From Natrialba swarupiae (GTDB taxonomy: Archaea; Halobacteriota; Halobacteria; Halobacteriales; Natrialbaceae), in contig NZ_VTAW01000017.1 in the NCBI RefSeq assembly GCF_008245225.1, forward strand, positions 23,150-87,149: DNA of 64,000 nucleotides, in the 5' to 3' direction. How positions within the stretch are numbered: position 1 is the stretch's first letter; each line of letters begins with the position of its first letter. The position numbers and the translations under genes are program-made. Shown here in pieces: positions 26,156-34,746 of this stretch. The notes under the pieces are model-generated. The model did no database searches. It saw nothing but the letters and a program-made list of their open reading frames with translations, and was not told the DNA's origin.

Positions 26156-26995
26156 TTACGGCTGGTACGCGGTTCCGGCGAATCCCCTCACGAAGTACTT
26201 CTGCAGGAGCAAGAACAGTATCGTGATGGGGATGATCGCGAGCGCCGTAGCGACCATGATCTGATCGAAGTAGAGTCGGTGTTGACCGACGAGGCGCTCG
26301 ATCGCCAGCGGAATGGTGAACAGTTCCTCGCTGGTGAGGACCACCAGCGGGTAGAGGAACGCGTTCCACTGGAACAGAAAGAGGATGACCGCGAGCGCGG
26401 CCAGTGCGGGTTTTACCGACGGCAACGCGATCCGGTAGTAGAGCTGGAACTCGGAGGCGCCATCGATCCGCGCAGAGTCGAGCCACGAGTCGGGGATCGA
26501 CTTCATGCTCTGGCGCATGAGGAAGATACCGACCGGGTTCGCCGCGAACGGCAGGATAAGCGCGATGTGCGTATCGAGCAGACCGAAGTTCGCCATCAGG
26601 AGGAACAGCGGAATAATCATGATCTGGACCGGCAACACGACCGTCGCCAGGATGAAGTAGAAGAGGTACTCCTTGTAAGCGAACTCGTATTTCGCGAACG
26701 CAAAGCCCGCGAGCGAGCAGAGGAACAGCGAGAGGACGGTGTACACCGTCGCGACGAAGATGCTGTTCCAGATCGACAGCAGATACGGGAACCGATCGCG
26801 GAGATCCGCGAGGTTCTCGAAGAAGTGGGTTCCAGGGAGGAACCGCGGCGGGTACGTGAAGAACTGATCCTGTGGCAACGTCGCGCCGACGATCATCCAG
26901 TAAAACGGGACGAGCGTCAACACGATGACGATCAGAAGCGAGATGTAGACGCCGAACTGAACCGGCAGATCCGGTTTCTTGGAAGCGACCGACAT
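26156..26995 (-). CDS. Carbohydrate ABC transporter permease (MalG type)
   Basis: 279 residues with six predicted membrane helices; the first is at about residues 13-33 ('FGVYISLLIVIVLTLVPFYW'). The EAA loop that contacts the ATPase is 'DGASEFQLYYRIALPSVKP'. The C-terminus 'VRGFAGTAYQP' is typical of MalG-type proteins ('GLTAGAVKG'-like ends). It pairs with the upstream permease to form the membrane channel. Its ATG shares one base with the stop codon of that gene (TAATG), indicating coupled translation. Confidence 0.94.
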   Translation of the reverse strand: MSVASKKPDLPVQFGVYISLLIVIVLTLVPFYWMIVGATLPQDQFFTYPPRFLPGTHFFENLADLRDRFPYLLSIWNSIFVATVYTVLSLFLCSLAGFAFAKYEFAYKEYLFYFILATVVLPVQIMIIPLFLLMANFGLLDTHIALILPFAANPVGIFLMRQSMKSIPDSWLDSARIDGASEFQLYYRIALPSVKPALAALAVILFLFQWNAFLYPLVVLTSEELFTIPLAIERLVGQHRLYFDQIMVATALAIIPITILFLLLQKYFVRGFAGTAYQP

Positions 26996-27990
26996 TAGTC
27001 TTCACCCCCAATTTTCATCTCGATGATCGACAGTGCCGTGACGACGCCGACGAGTACGTACGTGAGCGCGCTGGCGTAACCGAGGTTGAAGTAGACGAAC
27101 GCCTGATCATAGATGTAGTAGAGGATCGTGATCGTCGAGTTGCTCGGACCACCCTCGGTAATGATGAACGGCTCAGAGAACAGCTGCATTGAGCCGACCG
27201 TCGAGAGGACGATCACGAACAGCAACATCGGTTTGAGCTGTGGCACGGTCACGTACCGGAACTTCTGCCAAGCGCTCGCGCCGTCGATTTCGGCCGCCTC
27301 GTAGAGCCGACCGGGGATGTTCTGTAAGCCTGCAAAGAGGATCAACATGTTGTACCCCATCCAGCGCCAGTCGAGCGTGATCGCCAGCATGACGCGTGCC
27401 CACCAGCGATCTGACTGCCAGGCGATCGGTTCGAACCCGACGAGTTGGATAACGTAGTTTGCGAGCCCGAACTGCTCGGAGAAGATCATCAGGAAGATCG
27501 TCGAGTACGCGACGAAGTTCGCGGAGACGGGAAGCGCGATCAGCGTGCGCTGCAGTCCCGAGAGCTTGATGAACGACGCGTTAAGCGCGAGCGCGACGCC
27601 AAGCGAAACCAGGACCATCAGCGGCATCTGGAACACGGTGATGATGACGGTGTTCCACATCGACAGCCAGAACAGTCCGTCACCGACCATCCGGGTATAG
27701 TTCTCGAGACCGACGAACTCGACGTTCGAGATGCGCGGAACTTCGACCGCGAACACACCCAGGTCGATCGCAAACAGGAACCCCTCTCCGACTCCGTGAT
27801 ACTCGAAGAACGAGAGGTAGAGCGTGTAGACGACAGGGAACGCTAAAAACACTGCAAAAAATATGAAGAATGGGAGGATGTACAGATACGGCACTCCCGG
27901 GAAGGAGGGGAGTGAATCTCGAACGCGATTTCGAGCGATTCGCCCCTCCGTTCGAACCGCCTGTATACTACTGTGTTCTCGTATTGACAT
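26995..27990 (-). CDS. Carbohydrate ABC transporter permease (MalF type)
   Basis: 331 residues. The first helix is near residue 33 ('PYLYILPFFIFFAVFLAFPVV'), with five more following; the EAA loop is 'AAEIDGASAWQKFRYVTVP'. An insertion of about 35 residues after helix 1 ('GVGEGFLFAIDLGVFAVEVP') lies outside the membrane. It begins 11 bases downstream of the binding-protein stop, so binding protein, MalF-like and MalG-like genes form one operon. The family imports oligosaccharides, glycerol phosphate and similar compounds. Confidence 0.94.
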   Translation of the reverse strand: MSIREHSSIQAVRTEGRIARNRVRDSLPSFPGVPYLYILPFFIFFAVFLAFPVVYTLYLSFFEYHGVGEGFLFAIDLGVFAVEVPRISNVEFVGLENYTRMVGDGLFWLSMWNTVIITVFQMPLMVLVSLGVALALNASFIKLSGLQRTLIALPVSANFVAYSTIFLMIFSEQFGLANYVIQLVGFEPIAWQSDRWWARVMLAITLDWRWMGYNMLILFAGLQNIPGRLYEAAEIDGASAWQKFRYVTVPQLKPMLLFVIVLSTVGSMQLFSEPFIITEGGPSNSTITILYYIYDQAFVYFNLGYASALTYVLVGVVTALSIIEMKIGGED

Positions 27991-28001
27991 TGAATACCTG
28001 T

Positions 28002-29375
28002 TCAGGCGGTGTCGAGGCCGGTACGATCGGCGACGGCCTCCTGGGCCTGTGCACCGATCTCGTTGGGCGCGACGTTACCCTGGAGGACCTCTTCGAGCTG
28101 CGTTTCCATCTCGTCTAAGACCTCGGCGTGTTCTTCGTGGTATCGGAGCTCCGGAACTTCTTCGGCGACCTCGAGGATCAGTTCGTAGCTCTGGCCGTCG
28201 AAGTACTCCTGGGGCTCCTCCCAGAAGGAGTCGCTGTACGTTTCCTCGTTCGCGGGGAAGACGCCAGCTTCGGTTCCCAGCATCATACAGCGCTCGGTGT
28301 CGGTGAGGAAGAACTCCGCGAAGTCGTACGCTCGTGCGATCTCGGCGTCGTCGAGCTGACTCGCGAAGACGACGCTCGAGCCACCGTGGTTCGACGCTCG
28401 GGCGTCGCCGTCGTGGAGTGCCGGACAGCGGTGCATTCCCCAGTTGCCGTCCTGCCCTTCGAGGGAATCTTCCAGCGCACCGGCCATCCAGGCGCCGGAG
28501 GTGACGGTCGCGTACCGATCGTCGTTGAGCGCCGCGAACCAGCTTTCGGTGAACTCGTCGGTTCTATCCATCACGTCGGCCTCGTAGAGATCGAGCATGA
28601 CCTCCGCGATCTCGGCCGTCGCGTCCGTGTCGATGTTGAGCGCACCGTCCTCGGTGTAGATCTGCTCGCCCTTCTGGCGGTAGAAGATCTCCCAGCGGAT
28701 GCCGAGCATCTCCGGTGCCCACGAGAGAACGAACTGGTCGTCGTCGAGTTCCTCACCTAGATCGATGAGGTCGTAGTAGGTCTCGATGTCCTCAGGTGCG
28801 AAACCGGCCTGGTCGTACATGCTCCGATTGTAGAAGGTGACGACCGGCGCGGTGTCCATCGGGAGGCCGTAGATACCGTCGCCGTCGAAGCCTTCGATCG
28901 GCGCCCACTTCCAGTCGACGAAGACGTCCTCCGCGCCGTCGCTCATCATTCCGGAGATATCCGCGAGGCCACCGCGGGCGATCATCCCTGGCGTGTCACG
29001 GCCCTCCTGGATACCGATCGAGGGCGCGCCCTGGCCGGACGCCACGGCGGTGTTGTACTGGGAGATGTTCTCGTCGAAGCCCAGTTCCTCGATGTTGATC
29101 GTGACGCCGTCGTTCTCCGCGGTATATTCGTCGGCAGCGGCCTCCCACGCGGGAGGAAGCGTGCCGTGGGTCCAGACGTTGATTTCGTCGGCCATCTCGC
29201 CGTTACCGCCGTTGCCGCCGTTACCGCCGTTGCCACCGTTACCACCGTTGCCGCCGTTACCACCGTTACCGCCGTTGTCGTCGGTACTGATACAACCGGC
29301 AATCAGTACTGTTCCTGCTCCCATCGATCCCAGCAGCTGTCGTCGCGACACTGGTGCCATACCATTACGTGACAT
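28002..29375 (-). CDS. Sugar-binding lipoprotein of the CUT1 ABC transporter (family 1)
   Basis: 457 residues from the ATG at 29375; an in-frame extension to 29426 would cross the promoter. The N-terminus has a twin-arginine signal ('SRRQLLGSMGAG') and lipobox ('LIAGC'). A linker made of eight to nine Asn-Gly-Gly repeats tethers the protein to the membrane. The mature domain shows the family 1 binding fold ('INVWTHGTLPPAWEAAADEY', 'GDGIYGLPMDTAPVVTFYN', 'AYDFAEFFLTD'). It captures the sugar outside the cell and hands it to the two permeases downstream. The neighbouring GH3 enzyme suggests a beta-linked oligosaccharide (inference). Confidence 0.93.
   Translation of the reverse strand: MSRNGMAPVSRRQLLGSMGAGTVLIAGCISTDDNGGNGGNGGNGGNGGNGGNGGNGGNGEMADEINVWTHGTLPPAWEAAADEYTAENDGVTINIEELGFDENISQYNTAVASGQGAPSIGIQEGRDTPGMIARGGLADISGMMSDGAEDVFVDWKWAPIEGFDGDGIYGLPMDTAPVVTFYNRSMYDQAGFAPEDIETYYDLIDLGEELDDDQFVLSWAPEMLGIRWEIFYRQKGEQIYTEDGALNIDTDATAEIAEVMLDLYEADVMDRTDEFTESWFAALNDDRYATVTSGAWMAGALEDSLEGQDGNWGMHRCPALHDGDARASNHGGSSVVFASQLDDAEIARAYDFAEFFLTDTERCMMLGTEAGVFPANEETYSDSFWEEPQEYFDGQSYELILEVAEEVPELRYHEEHAEVLDEMETQLEEVLQGNVAPNEIGAQAQEAVADRTGLDTA
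29202..29273 (-). repeat. Tandem 9-bp repeat encoding an Asn-Gly-Gly linker
   Basis: Eight adjacent nine-base units of the form GTT(A/G)CC(G/A)CC on the plus strand encode the (NGG)n tether of the binding lipoprotein on the minus strand. Units differ at wobble positions only, so the protein repeat is kept. Confidence 0.85.
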
Positions 29376-29389
29376 ACGAAAAAGATTGT

Positions 29390-29408
29390 GTGGGTTAACC
29401 CACTTAAA
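29390..29408 (-). promoter_or_regulatory. Promoter of the CUT1 operon with a 14-bp palindromic operator
   Basis: Bases 29390-29403 read GTGGGTTAACCCAC, a perfect palindrome. On the minus strand the TATA-like 'TTTAA' (29404-29408) abuts it, and the start codon follows 14 bases after the palindrome. A protein bound here would block transcription starting near the ATG. The TrmB-family regulator at 31910 is the obvious candidate, but the link is inference. Confidence 0.6.
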
Positions 29409-29570
29409 CATTTCTAAAACGATCAATATCCTAACCAGGCGAGTATAAATTTCTCGGTCGAACTTGTGGTTTTAATCTAGCTTCGGCACCACCTGTTCGA
29501 ATGGTCGAATGCGCGTTCGGGCGCGTGTGTACAACTGGGGGTCAAGTTCCAGGCGGACGTGTCGAGTACG

Positions 29571-29580
29571 AAAATATAAG
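29571..29580 (+). promoter_or_regulatory. TATA box of the GH3 beta-glucosidase gene
   Basis: 'AAAATATAAG' ends 24 bases before the ATG at 29605, the spacing expected for a haloarchaeal leaderless transcript. This supports the chosen start over the longer in-frame opening at 29509. Confidence 0.6.
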
Positions 29581-29604
29581 TATTGTGCCTCGAAATGGAC
29601 GACA

Positions 29605-31827
29605 ATGCGTTCAGAATCGGATACGCCCGCGTTTAGAGATGGTGATATCGACCTCGAGACTCGCGTCGACGACCTCGTAGAGCGGATGACGCTCGCCGAG
29701 AAGGCCGGTCAGGTGACCGGGACGTGGGGTGGGAATTTTCGACACGAGAACGACGTCGACGATCTGAAGACGGCGATCTCCGAGGCACACGTCGGGGCGG
29801 CTGCTCCGTTCGGCTGGGGGTCCGGGATCACGAGGGATCCCGCCGAAGCAGCCGCGATCGTCAACGAACTCCAGCGTCACGCGATGGAGGAGACGCGACT
29901 GGGTATTCCGCTGTTGTTCAACGTCGATGCCGTCCACGGTCACGCCTACATTACCGGGGCGACGGTCTTTCCAAACGGACTCGGTGCCGCCGCGACCTGG
30001 GATCCCGAGGGCGTCGAGAAGGCCGCCTCGGTAACGGCGAGTGAAGTTCGGGCGACGGGCGCACACCAGAACTACAGCCCGACGACGGACGTCGCCCGCG
30101 ACCCGCGGTGGGGACGGGCGTTCGAAACCTTCGGCGAGAGCCCACACCTCGTCGGCGAACTGGTCGCCGCGAAAGTTCGTGGCTATCAGGGATCGGGAGT
30201 CGGCGACCCCGAGGGCGTCGTCGCGACTGCGAAACACTTCCCGGCGTACAGTGAACCCGAACGCGGCGAAGACGCCGCACCCGTCGACGTCTCCGAGTAC
30301 AAACTCCGGAACACGTTCGTCGCGCCTTTCGAGCGTGCACTCTCGGAGGACGTCCGCTCTGTCATGCCATCGTACAACTCGATCAACGGCGAGCCATCCC
30401 ACGGCTCGGTCTCGCTCCTTCGGTCGTTGCTCCGCGACGAACTCGGATTCGACGGGCACGTCGTCTCCGACTGGGACGGCATTCGGCACCTCTTCGAGGA
30501 TCACGGGACGGCCCACAATCACGCGAGCGCCGTCAAACAGGCCCGACAGGCAGGTCTCGACATCGCCTCCGTCGGCCACATCGAGCACGCCGATCGTGTG
30601 ATCGAACTGGTCGAGGACGGTGACCTGACCGAGGATGCACTCGATACGAGCGTTCGACGCGTGCTCCGCCTGAAGTTCGAACTCGGGCTGTTCGAGGAGC
30701 CGTTCGTCGACGAGGAGGCGGTCACGGAGACGCTCGGCAACGACGATCACCGCGAGGTCGCACGCCAGTCGGCGCGTGACAGCATGACGCTTCTGAAAAA
30801 CGACGACCTCCTCCCGCTGTCCGGCGACGAGGACGTCTTCGTCGGCGGCCCAAACGCCGACGACATGGTCCACCAACTCGGCGGCTGGAGCGTCGACGAC
30901 GACGACGGTATTCCCGGGGAGACGATCCTCGAGGCGATCTCGGCGTCGACGTCCGGAACCGTCACGCACGCCCAGGGGACGACGCTCAACGAGACGATGG
31001 ACGTCGACGATGCCGTCGAGAAGGCAGCCGCGGCCGACGTGGCGGTTCTCGCACTCGGCGAAGGGTGGTACCTCCACGAGTTCGGCCCCGCCGAGCAGGC
31101 TGGCGTCGAAACCGGCGAGTGGCCGACCCGAACCGGACTTCGGCTCTCAGCGCCACAGCGTGAACTCGTTCAGCGAGTACACGAAACCGACACCCCGGTC
31201 GTCGGCGTGCTCGTGACCGGCCGCCCACTCGTCGTCGACTGGATGGCCGAACACGTCCCCGCGATCCTCATGGCGTACTTCCCGGGGACCGAAGGCGGCG
31301 TCGCGATTGCGGAGACGCTGTTCGGCGAGAACGATCCGAGCGGTCGGCTTCCGATCACGATCCCGAGTTCGACCGATGCGCTCCCCCAGACGTTCGACCA
31401 TCTGGTCCACCCGACTCCGATCGGCGACCACGAACACCCCGACTCGTACGATCCGCTGTATCCGTTCGGCCACGGCCTTAGCTACACGACGTTCGAGACC
31501 GACGACCTCGCCGTCGCGTACGATACCGACGCCGACGCGGTTACCGTCGAGGTCGACGTCTCCAACGTCGGGGATCGAACTGGAACGGAGACCGTCCAGA
31601 TCTACGCGCGCCAGCTCCAGGCGTCCCGCGTTCGACCGAACCGCTCGCTCGTCGGCTTCGACCGCGTGACTGTAGAGCCGGATGAGACCGTGAGGGCGAC
31701 CGTCGAGCTACCGATGGCCGCCTTCGAGTACCACGTCCCGAACGTCGGCACTATCCTCGAGCCGGGTCCGTACCGAATCGACATCGACGACCACTCCGAG
31801 ACCGTCGAGTTGCCCGAGGACGCATAA
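29605..31827 (+). CDS. Glycoside hydrolase family 3 beta-glucosidase-type enzyme
   Basis: 740 residues, a full-length GH3 protein with no export signal, so it acts in the cytoplasm. The N-terminal TIM-barrel domain contains 'NVDAVHGHAYITGATVFPNG', 'AKHFPAYSEPERG' (the KHF motif) and the likely nucleophile Asp in 'HVVSDWDGIRHL' near residue 290. The GH3-C domain and the fibronectin-III-like C-terminal domain ('YPFGHGLSYTTFE', 'VSNVGDRTGTETVQIY') follow. It should release glucose or xylose from beta-linked oligosaccharides brought in by the divergent transporter. The TrmB gene follows 82 bases downstream. Confidence 0.93.
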   Translation: MRSESDTPAFRDGDIDLETRVDDLVERMTLAEKAGQVTGTWGGNFRHENDVDDLKTAISEAHVGAAAPFGWGSGITRDPAEAAAIVNELQRHAMEETRLGIPLLFNVDAVHGHAYITGATVFPNGLGAAATWDPEGVEKAASVTASEVRATGAHQNYSPTTDVARDPRWGRAFETFGESPHLVGELVAAKVRGYQGSGVGDPEGVVATAKHFPAYSEPERGEDAAPVDVSEYKLRNTFVAPFERALSEDVRSVMPSYNSINGEPSHGSVSLLRSLLRDELGFDGHVVSDWDGIRHLFEDHGTAHNHASAVKQARQAGLDIASVGHIEHADRVIELVEDGDLTEDALDTSVRRVLRLKFELGLFEEPFVDEEAVTETLGNDDHREVARQSARDSMTLLKNDDLLPLSGDEDVFVGGPNADDMVHQLGGWSVDDDDGIPGETILEAISASTSGTVTHAQGTTLNETMDVDDAVEKAAAADVAVLALGEGWYLHEFGPAEQAGVETGEWPTRTGLRLSAPQRELVQRVHETDTPVVGVLVTGRPLVVDWMAEHVPAILMAYFPGTEGGVAIAETLFGENDPSGRLPITIPSSTDALPQTFDHLVHPTPIGDHEHPDSYDPLYPFGHGLSYTTFETDDLAVAYDTDADAVTVEVDVSNVGDRTGTETVQIYARQLQASRVRPNRSLVGFDRVTVEPDETVRATVELPMAAFEYHVPNVGTILEPGPYRIDIDDHSETVELPEDA

Positions 31828-31909
31828 GCCTCCGCCGACACCCCGAGGACGTATAACACTCCGCCGGCGAAGCGAACCATTATCTAACTGCCACCACAGA
31901 TGGTAGCCC

Positions 31910-32989
31910 ATGGATCGAAGCAGGCTTCGCACGGCGCTCGAGGAAGGGGGGTTGACCTCCTATCAGACCGACGCCTATCTGACCCTGTTGGATCGTGGTA
32001 TGGCCTCCGTGACGGAAGTCGCGAACAACTCCTCGATCCCGTCCTCACAGATCTACGACGTGCTTCGTGCCCTCGAGGACAAGGGGTACATCGAGACGCT
32101 CGAGCAGGATACGCTCCACGCACGCCCGGTCGATCCCGAACACGTCCTGGAGGATCTGCGCGAGCGCGGATCGCTGCTGGTCGAGGCGGCCGACGAGATC
32201 GAAGAGCGCTGGCAACGGCCGGAGATGAGCGACCACTACATGACCGTGTTCAAAAGCGAGGATACGGTCGTGAGACGTGCCAAAGAACAGATCGACGAGG
32301 CCGAGATCGGCATCGAAGTCGCGTGCCAGATCGAACAGTTCGAGCGGTTGAAACCCAACCTGAAGGCGGCTAAAGAACGGGGAGTTGTTATCAAGATCGT
32401 CGTCTACTGCCCGAACGATCCCAGCGAGCTGCTCGAAGAGAATCTGGAGCCGTACGCCTCGGAGGTGCGGGCGTGTTACATCCCCGGGCCGTTCGTCGCC
32501 GTTATCGATCACACGAAGACGTGTTATACGCCAAATATGCGGCCCAGCGAACCGTTCGGGCTCGTCTTCGACGATCCGCTCCTCTCGTTTATCTTTCACT
32601 GGTTCTTCCAGATCTGCCAGTGGGCGATCTGGGAGCCGATCCTCCCGCGTCACGATCCACCGACGTCGTACGTGAGCATTCAGGGGTTCATCCGCGACAT
32701 CGGACCGCTCTTTCTGGAGGGAGCGAGCCTCGAGATCAGCGTCGAGGGAATCGTCCCCGAGACGGGCGAGGACCGAACGATTTCCGGGACGATCACCGAG
32801 GTCGTCTATCCGGGCCGGTACCGCAACGAGTTGCCGACGTACGAACGCCTCGGCGGCAAGGCAGCCATGGCCATCACGACTACGGACGGGACGTACACCA
32901 TTGGCGGGTGGGGTGCGGTGTTCGAGGACCTCGCTGCAAAGGTGATCACCCTCGAGAACATCACCCTCCCCCATCGCTTGACTGAATAA
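31910..32989 (+). CDS. TrmB-family transcriptional regulator
   Basis: 359 residues. Residues about 1-75 are the TrmB winged helix ('GLTSYQTDAYLTLLDRGMAS', 'IPSSQIYDVLRALEDKGYIE'). A short coiled region follows ('VEAADEIEERWQRPE'), then a phospholipase-D-like middle part and a C-terminal sugar-sensing domain ('TISGTITEVVYPG', 'YTIGGWGAVFEDLAAKVITLE'). TrmB proteins bind sugars and switch transporter and sugar-metabolism promoters. Its place beside the GH3 gene and divergent CUT1 operon makes these its likely targets. Confidence 0.93.
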   Translation: MDRSRLRTALEEGGLTSYQTDAYLTLLDRGMASVTEVANNSSIPSSQIYDVLRALEDKGYIETLEQDTLHARPVDPEHVLEDLRERGSLLVEAADEIEERWQRPEMSDHYMTVFKSEDTVVRRAKEQIDEAEIGIEVACQIEQFERLKPNLKAAKERGVVIKIVVYCPNDPSELLEENLEPYASEVRACYIPGPFVAVIDHTKTCYTPNMRPSEPFGLVFDDPLLSFIFHWFFQICQWAIWEPILPRHDPPTSYVSIQGFIRDIGPLFLEGASLEISVEGIVPETGEDRTISGTITEVVYPGRYRNELPTYERLGGKAAMAITTTDGTYTIGGWGAVFEDLAAKVITLENITLPHRLTE

Positions 32990-33600
32990 CCCGATCTCGT
33001 TCGATCGATTTCGTTCTGCGGGCCGCGGTCAACCCGTTGCCAGGATTTCGTGTTCGGTGTAGCCGTCCGTCTTGACCACGCCGAAGGGAGAGATCGGCTC
33101 GTCAATCCCGGTATTCGACGGAACCCGGATGAATGGATATTATATAGTGAAGCTGATAGGAGATAATATACGGACGAAATATGTGAAAAAACCCGACTCG
33201 AGGCACCCATAAATATTGTCTATCCATCATGTAGTCCCCAAAATAACCTAAAAAAGATATGTTTGTACCAGTACCATAAAAGGGTAGTATTGATACAAAG
33301 TGCAGATACGAGACGTCATAAGCCAGTATAACCACGACAAGCGACACCAGCAATCATACTTCTAAAATACTATTTTCTATTGATCAAATCAACCATCGAA
33401 TGTTTCCTCGAGCACAAATTTACAAAAGTATGTCCGTAATCTACCGGTCGACATCTCATCCACCCAGGACGTTTGACGAGACTCGCGTGATTTAAATCTG
33501 TACTGTTGTAAATCAACCGGTGTATCGTCGACCACAGCCAATCCTCCCGCTCAGGGCGGTCGGGGGTGGGTGTTTATTCCGTTGTGCAAACATAAGTAGT
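32990..33600. other. AT-rich non-coding stretch with one gene remnant
   Basis: After the TrmB stop the GC content falls sharply between about 33130 and 33520, and no intact gene fits. A short C-terminal gene fragment lies at 33029-33121 (listed separately). The right end holds a TATA-like 'TGTTTATTC' about 28 bases before the ATG at 33601. The composition suggests an insertion or deletion scar. Confidence 0.45.
33029..33121 (-). pseudogene. C-terminal remnant of an unidentified gene
   Basis: The minus strand encodes 'PSNTGIDEPISPFGVVKTDG' followed by 'YTEHEILATG' and a stop. It reads like the end of a normal haloarchaeal protein, but an in-frame stop lies a few codons upstream in AT-rich sequence, so only about 30 residues survive. 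I do not recognise the family. Confidence 0.45.
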
Positions 33601-33804
33601 ATGAATGCAAATCGTCATCAGCTGACGATCGGGATCGTCGGGTTAGGGACCCACGGGACGAATCACACGCAGGCGCTCAGGCAACTGGGACACGACCTGG
33701 TCGGTACCGACGCGGACCCAACTATCCGCACAGAGTTCGAAGCTCAGTTCGGCGCGGAAACCGTCGAACACCCATCGACTCTCTTCGAAGAAGCGATCGA
33801 CGCC
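33601..33804 (+). pseudogene. N-terminal fragment of a Gfo/Idh/MocA dehydrogenase
   Basis: From the ATG at 33601, 68 residues match the Rossmann start of the family ('LTIGIVGLGTHGTNHTQALR', then 'VGTDADP', 'FGAETVEHPSTLFEEAIDA'). Homology stops where the conserved 'V(A/S)I.TPN' strand should come. The frame runs on to 34128, but the later residues are out-of-frame translation of another gene fragment. A TATA-like element and ATG are intact, so a short peptide could still be made. About 300 residues are missing. Confidence 0.65.
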
Positions 33805-33868
33805 TACACGTTCGATGGTGAACGGGTGTTCTCCCGCAAAGAATTAATCTCGATCGATACCCAGGCGA

Positions 33869-34243
33869 GTCGCCGCCGTGACGGCGGTTCCGGACGACGC
33901 GTTCGGCGACGTCCCCCCCGAGTGGGTGTTCGTCAGAACCGAGTTCCACCCGGTCGACGACGCCGAGAGCTACCCCGACTTCGCCTTCGTCGAGTCGTTC
34001 AAACACCTCGAACTGCCAGAACCCGATATCACCGTCGACGTCGAGGGTACCGACGTCGTCCTCGAGACCACCGACGCGGCGCTGTTCGTCGCCGTCGACG
34101 CCTCGCCGCTCTCGGGGCACTTCTCTGATAACTACGTCCACCTCACCCCCGGAGAGCCCGTTCGACTCTCCTCCCAGGGAGCGGCCAGCGAGAGCGAACT
34201 CGAGGAGGCGGTGTCGGTTCGAAGCCTCGAATCGACGTACTGA
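33869..34243 (+). pseudogene. C-terminal remnant of a GH2 beta-mannosidase
   Basis: In a different frame from the Gfo/Idh fragment, about 125 codons encode the final beta-sandwich of a GH2 beta-mannosidase: 'FVESFKHLELPEPDITVDVE', 'TTDAALFVAVDASPLSGHFS', then 'DNYVHLTPGEPVRL'. The 'FSDNY..L.PGE' motif marks the C-terminal domain of this family. The catalytic barrel is gone. A GTG at 33878 could start it, but there is no function without the barrel. It shows that the locus once had a mannosidase. Confidence 0.6.
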
Positions 34244-34746
34244 GCGCGAGCACGGATCGCGTGGGTTATCTCCACGCCGTGTCCGACCGTTTCCTGTAAC
34301 TATCGACGACGCCTCCCACGGAGAAACGGCGATTCCGTTCGGACGTGGGCAACGACGGATTACGGAACGCACCGACCTCGACCTGAGTACGATTGAACCG
34401 AACGGTGGCGACGAGGCCACCGATCTGGGGTAACGAGAAACTCGGACGACATCCTCGAGAGGCTATCGCGGTCGCTGCCGAAACGAGTGACATGACTGAT
34501 CGGTCGAGAAGCGTGCGACGGTGGATCGAAATACCTACGTAAAGTGTCTTTTGTACTGGTACATAATAGCGATTCTACATTTTTGTGGGACCTCTGTCCG
34601 GCCTTTCACACCACTCAGTCAGATATCAACCAATGGCAGAACAGTTATATGAGCTGCTAAATTTATAGATCGATCGGGCAAAACGAGGTGGTCGCTGGCT
34701 CGGATCCACTGTGGAGAACGTTTCTGTTGGCGGTCCCGGCCGGTCG
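34244..34746. other. Non-coding stretch after the gene remnants
   Basis: No frame shows a recognisable protein. The right half is AT-rich with TATA-like pieces, but both flanking genes end here, so no promoter is required. It may contain further decayed coding sequence that I cannot identify. Confidence 0.4.

Noticed and set aside
29509..29604. N-terminal extension of the GH3 enzyme
   Set aside because: The extension contains the TATA element itself and has no GH3 similarity; the ATG at 29605 is 24 bases after that element.
33520..34128. One continuous 202-residue protein across the Gfo/Idh fragment
   Set aside because: Only the first part (from the ATG at 33601 to about 33804) is family-like. 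The remainder is Arg-rich and lies out of frame over the mannosidase remnant.
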